Of a stretch of 45,453 bases of DNA, positions 34,349-43,806 are shown in pieces (within the stretch, counting starts at the first letter, position 1; each line of letters opens with the position of its first letter). Under the pieces are notes generated by a model that saw only the letters and a list, made by a program, of their open reading frames with translations, did not search any database and had not been told where the DNA came from. Source of the DNA: Pseudomonadota bacterium (lineage in GTDB: Bacteria; Pseudomonadota; Gammaproteobacteria; Burkholderiales; Burkholderiaceae_C); NCBI GenBank assembly GCA_020161215.1, contig JAIUOM010000020.1, positions 1-45,453 on the forward strand, written 5' to 3'. Both the position numbers and the translations under genes were made by a program.

Positions 34349-36088
34349 ATGAACACTTCCGCGCACGCGCTCTCAGCGCCGGGCATGGCCTTGCCGGCTG
34401 CACGCAGGCGTTGGCCATGGTCCGCGCTGCTGCTGGCCCTGGTCATGCTGTGGCTGGTGGTGGTGCCCTTTGCTCTGATGGCGCTCAGCAGCGTCAAACC
34501 CGATGGACTGGTGATCAGCGAGGGCTACACGCTGGACCATTTCCGCGCTCTGACCGAGGACGGACAGTGGGGGCAAATCGCCTGGAACACCGTGTGCTTC
34601 GTCGGCGGCTCGGTGCTGCTGTCGGTGGTGCTGAGCCTGGCCCTGGCCTGGCTGACCGAGCGCACCGACATGCCGGGCCGGCGCCTGGTGCGCGCCCTGC
34701 TGGTGCTGCCCATGGCTATGCCACCGCTGCTGCTGGCCGTGGCCTGGATTCTGCTGGCCAGCCCGCGCAGCGGCATGCTCAACCAGGGCATCACAGCCGT
34801 AACCGGCCTGCCCGCGCTGTTCGACATCTTCACCCTGCCCGGGATGGTGTTCGTGCAGACCTTGTCCATGGTGCCGGCGGCCTATTTGATCCTGATGGCC
34901 CTGGTGCGCCGCACCAACGCCGACATGGAGGATGCGGCGCGCCTGTCCGGCGCCGGCTTTTGGCGCATTTTGTTTCGCATCACCATTCCGATCCTGAGCC
35001 CGGGGCTGATCGCCACGGCGCTGCTGCTGGTGATCGGGGGCGTAGCCACTTTCGATATTCCGGGCGCCATCGGCATGCCGGTGGGCAAGTTCGTGGTCAG
35101 CTCGCAGGTCTATGCCTATGTGTTTCAGTCGGTGACCGGGCTGCCTCTGTACGGCCAGGTCGGTGTGGTGGGCAGCTTCATCGTGCTGCTGACGGTGCCC
35201 ATGGTGTACGTGTACCAACGCGCCACGGCCGACTCGGGCCGATTCGTCACCGTCACCGGCAAGGGGCGCGGCCATTCGCGCACGGCCCTGGGGCGCTGGC
35301 GCTGGGGCGCGCTGGCCCTGGTGCTGGGCTACTTCGTGCTGTCCACCCTGCTGCCGCTGGCGGTGCTGCTGTGGGTCAGTTTGATGCCGTATCAGGTCGG
35401 TTTTTCGGTGGAAGCGCTGTCGCTCTTGACCTTGAAGAACCACGCCGAGGTATTCGGCAACCCGCGCATCCATCAGGCCACGGTGAACACCTTTCTGGTC
35501 TCGGTGCTGGCGGCCACGCTGGTGGTGGCACTGTCGGTCTGGCTGGCTTACGTGGTGGTGCGCATGCGGCCACGCGGGCACGGGGCGCTGAACTTCGCCA
35601 GCTTCCTACCGATGGCCATGCCGGGCGTGGTGCTGGGGGTGTCGCTGACCTACGTGTACCAGCTGGTCTCGCCGGGCTTCATGCTGGGTTCGGTGTGGAT
35701 TCTGGTGATCGCCTTCACCACCAGCTACCTGACCTACGGCGCCCAGACCATGAACTCGACGCTGCTGCAAAGCAGCCCGGTGCTGGAAGAGGCCGGTCAA
35801 ATGTGCGGCGCCAGCACGGTGCAGGTGCTGCGCCGTGTGTCGCTGCCGCTGTTGATGCCGGCCATGATCGGCGTCTGGATCTGGGTGTTCTCGCACGGCC
35901 TGCGCGAGCTGACCATGGCGCTGATGCTGCAAAGCGAACGCAACATGACGCTGGCGGCCCTGCTGTGGGGCTTCTGGACCATGGGCAACGCAACCGGAGC
36001 GGCTGCCGTCGGCATCTGGTTGACCGTGGCCATGGGGATATTGGTGCTGCTGTGGCAGCTGGTGATGGACCGTGACAAGGAGGCATGA
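34349..36088 (+). CDS. ABC transporter permease, two fused BPD_transp_1 domains (FbpB-like)
   Basis: The 579-aa protein starts at ATG 34349 with GGAGAGA upstream and has about 12 hydrophobic segments. Two EAA loops are visible: EDAARLSGAGFWRILFRITI near residue 195 and EEAGQMCGASTVQVLRRVSL near 480. This is the duplicated architecture of iron(III)-type permeases. It forms the membrane channel for the binding protein encoded upstream. Its stop lies 1 nt before the ATPase start. Confidence 0.9.
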   Translation: MNTSAHALSAPGMALPAARRRWPWSALLLALVMLWLVVVPFALMALSSVKPDGLVISEGYTLDHFRALTEDGQWGQIAWNTVCFVGGSVLLSVVLSLALAWLTERTDMPGRRLVRALLVLPMAMPPLLLAVAWILLASPRSGMLNQGITAVTGLPALFDIFTLPGMVFVQTLSMVPAAYLILMALVRRTNADMEDAARLSGAGFWRILFRITIPILSPGLIATALLLVIGGVATFDIPGAIGMPVGKFVVSSQVYAYVFQSVTGLPLYGQVGVVGSFIVLLTVPMVYVYQRATADSGRFVTVTGKGRGHSRTALGRWRWGALALVLGYFVLSTLLPLAVLLWVSLMPYQVGFSVEALSLLTLKNHAEVFGNPRIHQATVNTFLVSVLAATLVVALSVWLAYVVVRMRPRGHGALNFASFLPMAMPGVVLGVSLTYVYQLVSPGFMLGSVWILVIAFTTSYLTYGAQTMNSTLLQSSPVLEEAGQMCGASTVQVLRRVSLPLLMPAMIGVWIWVFSHGLRELTMALMLQSERNMTLAALLWGFWTMGNATGAAAVGIWLTVAMGILVLLWQLVMDRDKEA

Positions 36089-36089
36089 C

Positions 36090-37187
36090 ATGCTGCAACT
36101 TCAATCGCTCGCCAAGACCTACGGTACCGGCGCCCGTGCGCACCAGGCGCTCAAGGGCGTGGACCTGGAGGTGCGCCAGGGGGAGTTCTTTACCCTGGTC
36201 GGCCCCTCCGGCTGCGGCAAAACCACCGCCCTGCGCTGCGTGGCGGGGCTGGAAACGCCCACCAGCGGCGACATTCTGCTGGGCGGCGAACCGGTGTTTT
36301 CGTCCGCCCGCAGGCAGATGGTGCCGGCCAACCGGCGCGATGTGTCGATGGTGTTCCAGTCCTACGCCATCTGGCCGCACATGACGGTGCAGCAGAACGT
36401 CGAGTTCCCGCTGGAGGTGCAGCGCGTGCCCACCGCCGAGCGGCGCAAGCGCGCCCTGCAGGCGCTGGAGATGGTGGGCCTGGCGGCGGTGGCCGAGCGC
36501 CCGGCCACCAACCTCTCGGGCGGCCAGCAGCAGCGTGTGTCGCTGGCGCGCGCCATTGTGCGCGGGGCCAAGCTGCTGCTGCTGGACGAGCCGCTGAGCA
36601 ACCTGGACGCCGAGCTGCGCGTGCAGATGCGCAGCGAGTTGCGTCAGTTGCAGCAGCAACTGGGCGTGACCACCTTGTTCGTCACCCACGACCAGGAAGA
36701 GGCGATGAGCATGTCGGACCGCGTGGCGGTGTTCGACCACGGCGTGCTGGTGGAGATCGGCACGCCCCAGGAGCTGTACATGCGCCCGCGCCACCAGTTC
36801 ACGGCGACGTTTCTGGGTTTGTCGGACCTGCTGGACTGCACCGTGCGTCAGACCTCGGCCAGCGAAGGCCGCGCGCTGCTGGACACGGCCATCGGCCCGG
36901 TGTTGGCGACCGCGCCCAACCCGGTCACCGGCGACAACGGCCGCCTGCTGATCCGCCCCGAGCACATCGTTCTGGCCACCGGCGAGCGCATGCACGCCCT
37001 GCCGTCGCAGAACAGCTATGTCGGGCACATCACCCACGCCTCGTTCTCCGGCCGTTACGTCGACTACGACGTGCAGGTCGCCGGGCGCGCGCTGCGGGTA
37101 CAGACCTCATCCGCCGCCTGGCATGGCGCCGGCACCGAGGTGGGTCTGCATTTGCCGCCCGAGCACTGCGTGCTGCTGGCCGCCTGA
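36090..37187 (+). CDS. ABC transporter ATP-binding protein (FbpC/PotA-like)
   Basis: The preferred start is ATG 36090, with AAGGAGG upstream; the product has 365 aa. Walker A GPSGCGKTT is near residues 38-46, the Q-loop is in VFQSYAIWPHMT, the signature is LSGGQQQRVSLARA, Walker B is LLLLDEPLSNLD, and the H-loop is FVTHDQEEA. The C-terminal ~110 residues form a TOBE-type regulatory domain (NGRLLIRPEHIVL). It energises the importer described above. Confidence 0.93.
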   Translation: MLQLQSLAKTYGTGARAHQALKGVDLEVRQGEFFTLVGPSGCGKTTALRCVAGLETPTSGDILLGGEPVFSSARRQMVPANRRDVSMVFQSYAIWPHMTVQQNVEFPLEVQRVPTAERRKRALQALEMVGLAAVAERPATNLSGGQQQRVSLARAIVRGAKLLLLDEPLSNLDAELRVQMRSELRQLQQQLGVTTLFVTHDQEEAMSMSDRVAVFDHGVLVEIGTPQELYMRPRHQFTATFLGLSDLLDCTVRQTSASEGRALLDTAIGPVLATAPNPVTGDNGRLLIRPEHIVLATGERMHALPSQNSYVGHITHASFSGRYVDYDVQVAGRALRVQTSSAAWHGAGTEVGLHLPPEHCVLLAA

Positions 37188-37201
37188 GTTGGAGCGCATT
37201 C

Positions 37202-37984
37202 ATGCTCACACAAGCCCTGCGCCAGGTGCCGCTGTCGGATGGCCCCACCGATGCGCCTTGCCTCGTCTTTCTGCCTGGCGCCATGTGCCCGCCCGAGGTC
37301 TGCGCCGAGGCCGCCCAGGCCAGCGGGCTGCGCGGCCTGGGCCTGGCCTGGCTGGAAGGCCCCGGTCCGCATGATCTGCCGTCCATCGCCGAACGCGTGT
37401 GGCGGGCGCTGGCCGAACTGCCGGGCGCCATCCTGGTCGGCCATTCGATGGGCACACCCATAGCCATCCTGGCCGCGCTGCGCGACCGCGCCGAAGGCAG
37501 CAGCCGGGTGCGCGGCCTGGTGCTCTCCAACAGCGGCGCCAGCACGCGCGGCCATGGCGACATCGAACAGGTGGTGCAGCGCATTCAAAACGAATGGGGG
37601 CCGGTGTTCTGGGACAGCTTCGTGGCGCGCTGCTTTCACCGCCCGCCCGCGGGCGCGCTGGCCGAGGCGGTGACGCACTACCCCCAGCGCGTGACGCCCG
37701 AGGCGACCATCGAGGTCATCCGCAGCCAGCAGGCCACCGATCTGGGTCCACGCCTGGCTGCGTTGGGCGGCCTGCCAACCACCGTGGTGTACGGCCGCCA
37801 TGACCCGGCGCGCACCCTGGCCCACGCCCGCGAAATGTCCGACGGCATTGCCGGCGCTCGTCTGGAGGCGCTGGACACCGGCCACACGTCCTGCGCGGAG
37901 GCACCGGCAGAGTTCGGCCGTCTGATTCGCGAAGTGGCCGACCGTGCGGCCGCCGACCCCCTACTATCCCCCGACACTCGATGA
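37202..37984 (+). CDS. Alpha/beta hydrolase
   Basis: The 260-aa cytoplasmic protein has the nucleophile elbow VGHSMG (Ser near residue 81), an acid in VVYGRHDPART (Asp near 201) and the catalytic His in DTGHTSCAEAP (near 225), so the triad is complete. It lies 14 nt after the ATPase and overlaps the next gene by 4 nt. It probably hydrolyses an ester or thioester of the imported compound. The exact substrate is unknown. Confidence 0.87.
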   Translation: MLTQALRQVPLSDGPTDAPCLVFLPGAMCPPEVCAEAAQASGLRGLGLAWLEGPGPHDLPSIAERVWRALAELPGAILVGHSMGTPIAILAALRDRAEGSSRVRGLVLSNSGASTRGHGDIEQVVQRIQNEWGPVFWDSFVARCFHRPPAGALAEAVTHYPQRVTPEATIEVIRSQQATDLGPRLAALGGLPTTVVYGRHDPARTLAHAREMSDGIAGARLEALDTGHTSCAEAPAEFGRLIREVADRAAADPLLSPDTR

Positions 37985-39969
37985 CGCGCACCATGGACGC
38001 CTCCCCCACCAGCCCCATCCTGTCCCTGTCCGGCCGCGTGCTGCTGCTGTCGCGCGACCCGGAACGGGTGCGCGCGCAATTGGCCGGCCAGCAGCTGACG
38101 CTGGCCGACGCCGGGGCGCTGCGCGACGACATCTCCACCGACGAGATCACGCCGGTGGCCATCCTGTCGCACTACGACGCGCGGCTGGGGCGTTTTGCAC
38201 ACACCGGATTTCACGCGGCTGGGCAGCACCCGATCGGCCCCGACGCGCTGCGCCAGGGCGGCTTTGCGGTGCTTGTGGGCGGGGCGCGCTACGGTAAGGG
38301 CTCTTCGCGCGAGCACAGCCCGGCCGCGGAGAAGCTGGCCGGCATCCGGCTGGTGATCGCCGAGAGCTTTGAGCGCATCTACCGCCAGAACGCCGACAAC
38401 ATTGGCCTGTTCACCTCCACCGACCTGGGGCTGGTCGAGCGCATCGCGCGCGGCGAATCCATCACCGTGGAAGAGTTGGTGGCGGGACGCGACGCCCTGG
38501 CGGCGAACATCCTGCGCAGCGGCGGTCTGCTGCGCTTCGGGCAACGGCATTTGCGCTCGGTGGCGCCTTCGACCTTGGCGGAACCCAGCGCCCCCCGCAC
38601 CTTGTTTGAAAAGATCGTGGCACGCCACCTGTTGCGCACACCGGCCTCGCCGGAGTACCCGGCACCGGGCGATGGCGTGTTCGTACGGGCCGATTGGCGC
38701 TTCATCCACGAGTACTACACCGGTATGGCGGAGCACATGCTGAACGAGACGCTTGGCGGCGAACTCGCACTGCGCGACCCCGCCAGCATCGTGGTGTTCG
38801 AGGACCACACCTCCTACATCGAGCAAAGCCCGGCGCACGCGCGGCTGGGTCTGGTGCCCCTGGTGCAGGCCATGCGGCAGGCGCAGCGCGATTTCGCCGC
38901 GGGCTTCGGCTTGGCTTTGCACCGCACCCTGACCGACGAGGAGGCCGCGCGCGACGACGGCAGTAACGTGGCCGGCATCTCGCACGCCATGATGCTGGAG
39001 CACTACGCGCTGCCCGGTCAGGTGGTGGTGGGTACCGATTCGCACACGCCGCACAGCGGTGCCCTGGGCTGCGTGGCCTTCGGCGTGGGCACTACCGACA
39101 TGGCCAACGCCTTCGTCACCGGCGCGGTGCGGCTGACGCTGCCCCCGCAGTTGCGGGTGGAACTGAGCGGCGCGCTGCGGCCAGGCGTCAGTGCCAAGGA
39201 CGTGGTGCTGCACCTGCTCGCGCTGCCGAACATTCGCGCCGGCGCCGGGGTCGGCAAGGTGTTCGAGTTCCACGGCCCGGTGGTCGAGCAACTGTCCACC
39301 GACGAGCGCGCCACCCTGACCAACATGACGGCCGAGCTGGGCGGTCTGACCGGCATTGTGGCGCCCGACGCCGAAACGCAGCGCTTCCTGCGCGAGCGGC
39401 GCGGCGTCGACTTCGTGATCGAACCCTGGATGCGCAGCGACGCCGAGGCGACCTACGCGGAAGTAATTCGCGTCGATTGCAGCACCTTGGACGTGATGGT
39501 GGCGGCGCCGGGTGATCCGGGCCAAGGCGTGCCGCTCGCGCAGCTTGAATCCCGGCCTCGGCTGGACATTGCCTACGGTGGCTCCTGCACGGCCGGCAAG
39601 CGCGAGGATTTCGATCAGTACCACGCGGTGCTGGCCTGGGCCCTGGCGCGGGGCCTGAAGCGGGCACCGCACGTGCGGCTGTACCTGCAGTACGGCACCA
39701 CCGCCGTGCGCGACCACTGCATCGCGCGCGGCTACGACCGCACTTTCGCGGCCGTGGGGGCGGTGATGCTGCAGCCGTCCTGCGGGGCCTGCGCCAACTG
39801 CGGCCCCGGCTCTTCCACGGCGCCGGATCAGGTGACGGTGAGCGCCATCAACCGCAACTTTCCGGGCCGCTCCGGCCCTGGCCAGGTGTGGCTGGCCAGC
39901 CCGGCCACCGTGGCGGCCAGCGCCATTGCCGGCGAGTTGGTGTCGTTTGCCGAGCTGCAGGCTCGCTGA
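37981..39969 (+). CDS. Aconitase-family hydro-lyase with swivel domain first
   Basis: The 662-aa protein has the LeuD-like swivel at residues ~40-190 (DISTDEITPV; GGARYGKGSSREHSPAAEKL; FERIYRQNADNIGL), followed by the LeuC-like catalytic part (~205-660) with HAMMLEHYALPG, VGTDSHTPHSGALG and the [4Fe-4S] ligands in GGSCTAGKRED and QPSCGACANCGPG. Small-before-large order is reversed relative to ordinary fused aconitases. All three cluster cysteines are present. It should isomerise or dehydrate a 2- or 3-hydroxy di/tricarboxylate, with water addition or removal. The substrate is probably that of the importer and hydrolase operon, but this is not shown. Confidence 0.87.
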   Translation: MTRTMDASPTSPILSLSGRVLLLSRDPERVRAQLAGQQLTLADAGALRDDISTDEITPVAILSHYDARLGRFAHTGFHAAGQHPIGPDALRQGGFAVLVGGARYGKGSSREHSPAAEKLAGIRLVIAESFERIYRQNADNIGLFTSTDLGLVERIARGESITVEELVAGRDALAANILRSGGLLRFGQRHLRSVAPSTLAEPSAPRTLFEKIVARHLLRTPASPEYPAPGDGVFVRADWRFIHEYYTGMAEHMLNETLGGELALRDPASIVVFEDHTSYIEQSPAHARLGLVPLVQAMRQAQRDFAAGFGLALHRTLTDEEAARDDGSNVAGISHAMMLEHYALPGQVVVGTDSHTPHSGALGCVAFGVGTTDMANAFVTGAVRLTLPPQLRVELSGALRPGVSAKDVVLHLLALPNIRAGAGVGKVFEFHGPVVEQLSTDERATLTNMTAELGGLTGIVAPDAETQRFLRERRGVDFVIEPWMRSDAEATYAEVIRVDCSTLDVMVAAPGDPGQGVPLAQLESRPRLDIAYGGSCTAGKREDFDQYHAVLAWALARGLKRAPHVRLYLQYGTTAVRDHCIARGYDRTFAAVGAVMLQPSCGACANCGPGSSTAPDQVTVSAINRNFPGRSGPGQVWLASPATVAASAIAGELVSFAELQAR

Positions 39970-39984
39970 CTTCCGGCCAGCCCA

Positions 39985-40812
39985 TCACTTGTCGGCGTTG
40001 GGAAAGAACAGCTGCTCGCCGCCGATCTTGTAGCTGGCGATCACCGCCTGACCGGCGGCCGAGGTCACCCAGTCGACGAAACCTTGCGCCTCGGCCTGCT
40101 TGACCTGTGGGTGCTTGGCGGGGTTGACCACCATCACGCCATACTGGTTGAACAGGCGCTTGTCGCCCTCCACCAAAATAGCCAGATCGGCGCGGTTCTT
40201 GAAGTTGAGCCAGGTGCCGCGGTCGGTCAGCACGTAGGCGCCAGTGGAGGCGCCCATGTTCAGCGCCGGCCCCATGCCACAGCCGCACTCCTTGTAGCCA
40301 CCGCCCTTGGCGGCAGCCAGCCCAGCCTGACCCCAGTAGCGCAACTCGGCGGCGTGCGTGCCGCTTTTGTCGCCGCGTGACACAAACGGTGCGTTGGCGG
40401 CAGCCAGCTTCTTCAAGCCGTCGACGATGTCGCGGCCCTTGACGCCGGCCGGATCGCTCCTGGGGCCGACCAGGACAAAATCGTTGTACATCACCGGCAG
40501 GCGCTTGACGCCAAAGCCATCGGCGACGAACTTCTCCTCGGCCTTCTGGTCGTGCACGAACACCACGTCGGCGTCGCCGCGGCGTGCCATGTCCAGCGCC
40601 TGCCCGGTGCCCAGCGCCACCACCTTGACATCGATGCCGCTGGACTTCTTGAACTCGGGCAGCAAATAGGCGAACAGGCCAGACTGCTCGGTGGAGGTGG
40701 TGGACGCCACCACGATGGACTGCGCCGCGACGGCCGCGCTGGCCAGCGTCAACGCCACCGCCGCGGCGCCGAGGAACAAACGGCGCGGCCAGGACGTCTT
40801 CAAGGGTTTCAT
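39985..40812 (-). CDS. tupA: Tungstate (molybdate-type) ABC transporter substrate-binding protein
   Basis: The 275-aa precursor has a signal peptide (RRLFLGAAAVALTLASAAVA|AQ). The mature N terminus carries VVASTTSTEQSGLF, the anion-binding hallmark of TupA, and GTGQALDMARRGDADV and SRGDKSGTHAAELRYW follow. TupA binds tungstate with high affinity in the periplasm. The gene is the last of a leftward tup operon and its start overlaps the ATPase stop by 4 nt. Confidence 0.88.
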   Translation of the reverse strand: MKPLKTSWPRRLFLGAAAVALTLASAAVAAQSIVVASTTSTEQSGLFAYLLPEFKKSSGIDVKVVALGTGQALDMARRGDADVVFVHDQKAEEKFVADGFGVKRLPVMYNDFVLVGPRSDPAGVKGRDIVDGLKKLAAANAPFVSRGDKSGTHAAELRYWGQAGLAAAKGGGYKECGCGMGPALNMGASTGAYVLTDRGTWLNFKNRADLAILVEGDKRLFNQYGVMVVNPAKHPQVKQAEAQGFVDWVTSAAGQAVIASYKIGGEQLFFPNADK

Positions 40813-41621
40813 AGCAACTCTCCTTTCAAAAAAAAGTCGGCCTGCGGCGACACCGCACGCAGCACCTGCCGGTCAAAAAACTGTTCCACCGGCAAGTCGG
40901 CCAGCACGCGCCCCTGCTCCAGGTACACCACGCGGCGCGCCAGGCGCTTGACTTGTCCGAGGTTGTGGCTGGCGAAAATCATGGTCAGCGGTGCGGCGTC
41001 GGGCAGCCCCGGCGCACGGGCAAACTCGTGCATCAGCACCTCCACCTTGTGCTTGGCGGCCGGGTCGAGGTTGGCGGTGGGCTCGTCCAGCAGCAGCAGG
41101 CTGGGACGCTGCGCCCAGGCACGCGCCAGCGCCAGTTGCTGCTGCTGTCCGCCGGACAGGCCCCGTGCGCCGCGCTCGGCCAGATGCGCCAGTTGCACCC
41201 GCTCCAGCGCCGCCAACGCGCGCGTCCAGGCGTCGGCCCAGGGTACGCCACGCAGCCACAAGCCCATGGCAATGTTGCGGCGCGCGGTGGTGTGCAACAT
41301 CCACGGCCGCTGAAACAGCATCGCCTGCGCTCGGCGCGGCGGTGTCGACACGCCGCCCCCGGAAGGCGCCAGCAGGCCATGTATGACCCGCAGCAGCGTG
41401 CTCTTGCCCGATCCATTGCCACCAATCAAGGCCACGCTTTCGCCAGGCCAGACCTCCAGAGTCACCCCTGCCAAGGCCTGCACGGGGCCGAAGGACACGG
41501 ACAGATCGCCGAGCGACACCAGGCGAGGGACTTGGCTGCGGGCGCACACCGCTGCAGCGCCCGGTGGGGGCGATGGCGTGGTCACGCCGCCAGTGACGTC
41601 GCGCACCACCGCGCTCTTCAT
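40809..41621 (-). CDS. tupC: Tungstate ABC transporter ATP-binding protein
   Basis: A 270-aa ABC ATPase: Walker A GGNGSGKSTLLRVI, Q-loop AMLFQRPWML, signature GLSGGQQQQLALARAWAQRP, Walker B LLLLDEPTANLD and H-loop FASHNLGQV. The first ~30 residues are poorly conserved, so the true start may be internal. It overlaps tupB and tupA by 4 nt each, which fixes its operon place and role in tungstate uptake. Confidence 0.88.
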   Translation of the reverse strand: MKSAVVRDVTGGVTTPSPPPGAAAVCARSQVPRLVSLGDLSVSFGPVQALAGVTLEVWPGESVALIGGNGSGKSTLLRVIHGLLAPSGGGVSTPPRRAQAMLFQRPWMLHTTARRNIAMGLWLRGVPWADAWTRALAALERVQLAHLAERGARGLSGGQQQQLALARAWAQRPSLLLLDEPTANLDPAAKHKVEVLMHEFARAPGLPDAAPLTMIFASHNLGQVKRLARRVVYLEQGRVLADLPVEQFFDRQVLRAVSPQADFFLKGELL

Positions 41622-42358
41622 GAGGCCACCATGGCACTGGGCACCCTGCCGCTCACCCCATCGATCCGCTCACGCCAGGCACGCACGGCGGATATCAGCG
41701 CGTTCAACAGCAGCACCACAGTCAACAAGACAATGCCCAGGCCCAGGGCCAGCGGCAGATCGCCCTTGCTGGTCTCGAGTGCGATGGCCGTGGTCATCAC
41801 ACGCGTGAAACCGTCGATGTTGCCGCCCACGATCATGACGGCCCCGACTTCCGACACGGCGCGGCCGAACGCGGTCATCACCACGGTGAGCAACGCGTAG
41901 CGCTCGTCCCAGGCCAGCAGCAGGCCGCGCATGAAACGCCCCGCGCCAAGCGAGGCCAACTGCTCGCCATGCTGCAAGTCCGCATCCTCGACAACCTGTC
42001 GGGTGAGCGCGGTGACCACCGGAATCACCAGCACCACCTGGGCGATCACCATGGCCTGGAAAGTGAACATCCAGCCCAGAAAACCCAGCGGTCCGGAGCG
42101 CGACAGCAGCAAATACACCACCAAGCCAACCACCACGGACGGCAAGGCCAGCAAGGTGTTCAGCACCGTCAACACCATGTGCCGGCCAGGAAAACCCGAC
42201 ACCCCCAGCCACGCGCCAACCAGCAGACCGACGCCACAGCCGATCAGGCAGGCGCTCGCACTCACGCCCAACGACCGACCCACGATGGTCCATAGCGCCG
42301 GATCGAAAGAGGTGACGAGGTGCAGCGCGGCACGCACGCTGTCGGCAAAAGTATTCAC
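41618..42358 (-). CDS. tupB: Tungstate ABC transporter permease
   Basis: I choose GTG 42358 (VNTFADSVRAALHLV; 246 aa) because a start further up to 42517 would run across the palindromic operator; no good ribosome site is visible for either, so the start is uncertain. The protein has five to six transmembrane segments (TVLNTLLALPSVVVGLVVYL; VIAQVVLVIPVVTA) and the permease loop EQLASLGAGRFMRGLLLAW. It is the first gene of the operon. Confidence 0.83.
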   Translation of the reverse strand: MNTFADSVRAALHLVTSFDPALWTIVGRSLGVSASACLIGCGVGLLVGAWLGVSGFPGRHMVLTVLNTLLALPSVVVGLVVYLLLSRSGPLGFLGWMFTFQAMVIAQVVLVIPVVTALTRQVVEDADLQHGEQLASLGAGRFMRGLLLAWDERYALLTVVMTAFGRAVSEVGAVMIVGGNIDGFTRVMTTAIALETSKGDLPLALGLGIVLLTVVLLLNALISAVRAWRERIDGVSGRVPSAMVAS

Positions 42359-42448
42359 GGAGATCAGGCGCGCTGGGAAGTTGAGGCTGCGCGAGAAGCT
42401 CGTGATGCTAAACCCTGCGCCAACCTCCACGCATCGGGGTTGAAGAGC

Positions 42449-42466
42449 TATGCAATAGATTGCATA
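42449..42466. promoter_or_regulatory. Palindromic operator between tup operon and regulator
   Basis: TATGCAATAGATTGCATA is a perfect 8-bp dyad with a 2-nt centre, in AT-rich sequence between tupB and the divergent ModE-like gene. It is a good candidate for the metal-oxyanion-responsive regulator's binding site, although it differs from the E. coli ModE box. Confidence 0.65.
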
Positions 42467-42505
42467 TTCTTCCTTGAAAACACGAATCCGGCATCGGGCA
42501 CACTG

Positions 42506-43627
42506 GTGGCCGTGCACAAAATCGGTCTGTCCTACTCACTCGAAACCTCCGCGGCCGCGCCGCTGATCCGCAATCCGCTCATCGACCTTCTGCAAGCCGT
42601 GCGGGCCAGCGGATCGATTTCAGGGGCGGCGAAGACGCTGAATCTGTCCTACCGGCATGTCTGGGGCGAGCTCAAACGCTGGGAACAGGTGCTGGACCAC
42701 CCGCTGGTGATCTGGGAAAAAGGCACGCCAGCGCGCCTGTCTTCCTTCGGCGACAAGCTGCTGTGGTCGGAACGTCAGGCTCAGGCCCGGTTGGCGCCGC
42801 AGATCGAAGCCTTGCGGGCCGAACTGGAGCGCAGCTTTGCCGTGGCCTTTGACGAAAACGCCCATGTGCTGACGCTGCACGCCAGCCACGACGACGCCTT
42901 GACCGCGTTGCGCACGCACGCCGCCAGTGGCGGCAACCGCCCGCGCCTGCACCTGGACATCCGCTTCATGGGCAGCGTGGACGCCATCCAGGCGCTGAAC
43001 GAAGGGCGCTGCAGTTTGGCCGGCTTCCACACGCTGCGCGACGCGCCCGTCGGCTCACTGGCCGAACGCACCTACAAACCCCTGCTCACGCCGGGGCTCC
43101 ACAAGCTGATCGGCTTTGCCCGTCGCACGCAAGGTTTGATGGTCCCGCGCGGCAACCCGCGCGGCGTCCAGGGTCTGGAGGATCTGGCCCGCAACGATCT
43201 GCACTTCGTGAACCGGGCGCGGGGTACCGGCACGCGCGTGCTGCTCGACGAGTTGCTGGCCCGTGCCGGAATAAAGCCCGGACAAATTCGAGGCTACTCG
43301 CACACGGAACCCTCGCACACCGCGGTTGCACAAGCCGTGGCCAGCGGTCGCGCCGACCTGGGCCTGGGCATCGAGGCCGCGGCCGTGGCGCGTGGCCTCG
43401 ACTTCATTTCCTTGGTCGAGGAGGACTACCACCTGGTGTGCCTGCAATCGGTGCTGGACCAGCCGCCGGTGGCGGCCTTGTGCGAGGTGCTCGCCAGCCA
43501 GGATTGGCAACAGTCGCTGGCCACGCTGGCGGGCTACCAACCATCGCTCAGCGGTCAGGTTCGGTCCATGACCCAGGTGCTCCCTTGGTGGCATTTTGCC
43601 CGCCCCAAGCGCCATCGGCACCGATAA
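42506..43627 (+). CDS. ModE-like HTH regulator with periplasmic-binding-like sensor domain
   Basis: The start is GTG 42506 or 42512; the open frame continues left but overlaps the operator and tupB. Residues ~15-85 are a ModE/LysR-type winged HTH (LIDLLQAVRASGSISGAAKT, LNLSYRHVWGELKRWE). The remaining ~260 residues form a PBP-like domain (HASHDDALTALRTHA, LVPRGNPRGVQGLEDLARN-like strand order, HTEPSHTAVAQAVASGRADL). This HTH-PBP architecture is found in oxyanion regulators. It diverges from the tup operon, so it likely represses it when tungstate or molybdate is plentiful. Confidence 0.82.
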   Translation: MAVHKIGLSYSLETSAAAPLIRNPLIDLLQAVRASGSISGAAKTLNLSYRHVWGELKRWEQVLDHPLVIWEKGTPARLSSFGDKLLWSERQAQARLAPQIEALRAELERSFAVAFDENAHVLTLHASHDDALTALRTHAASGGNRPRLHLDIRFMGSVDAIQALNEGRCSLAGFHTLRDAPVGSLAERTYKPLLTPGLHKLIGFARRTQGLMVPRGNPRGVQGLEDLARNDLHFVNRARGTGTRVLLDELLARAGIKPGQIRGYSHTEPSHTAVAQAVASGRADLGLGIEAAAVARGLDFISLVEEDYHLVCLQSVLDQPPVAALCEVLASQDWQQSLATLAGYQPSLSGQVRSMTQVLPWWHFARPKRHRHR

Positions 43628-43806
43628 GGTGCGTGGCCGCCGCGGTGCCCTAAGGGAAACCATCGTCGTCAACTCCAGGCGGCGTTATTACAATCGGCCA
43701 CCTTTTGCGGCTGGGCGGCGCTCCGAGGGTGGCGATCGCGCCCCAGGAGCCCTGCCCACCCGGTTTCCCCCAGCAACGCGCACTGCGTCTCCGTGCAGAG
43801 GTGTCC

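Noticed and set aside
34373-35581. Minus-strand 402-codon His/Gln-rich frame
   Set aside because: Antisense shadow of transmembrane-coding codons of the ABC permease.
37678-39717. Minus-strand 679-codon frame opposite the aconitase homologue
   Set aside because: Antisense shadow; the plus strand holds all aconitase cluster cysteines and swivel motifs.
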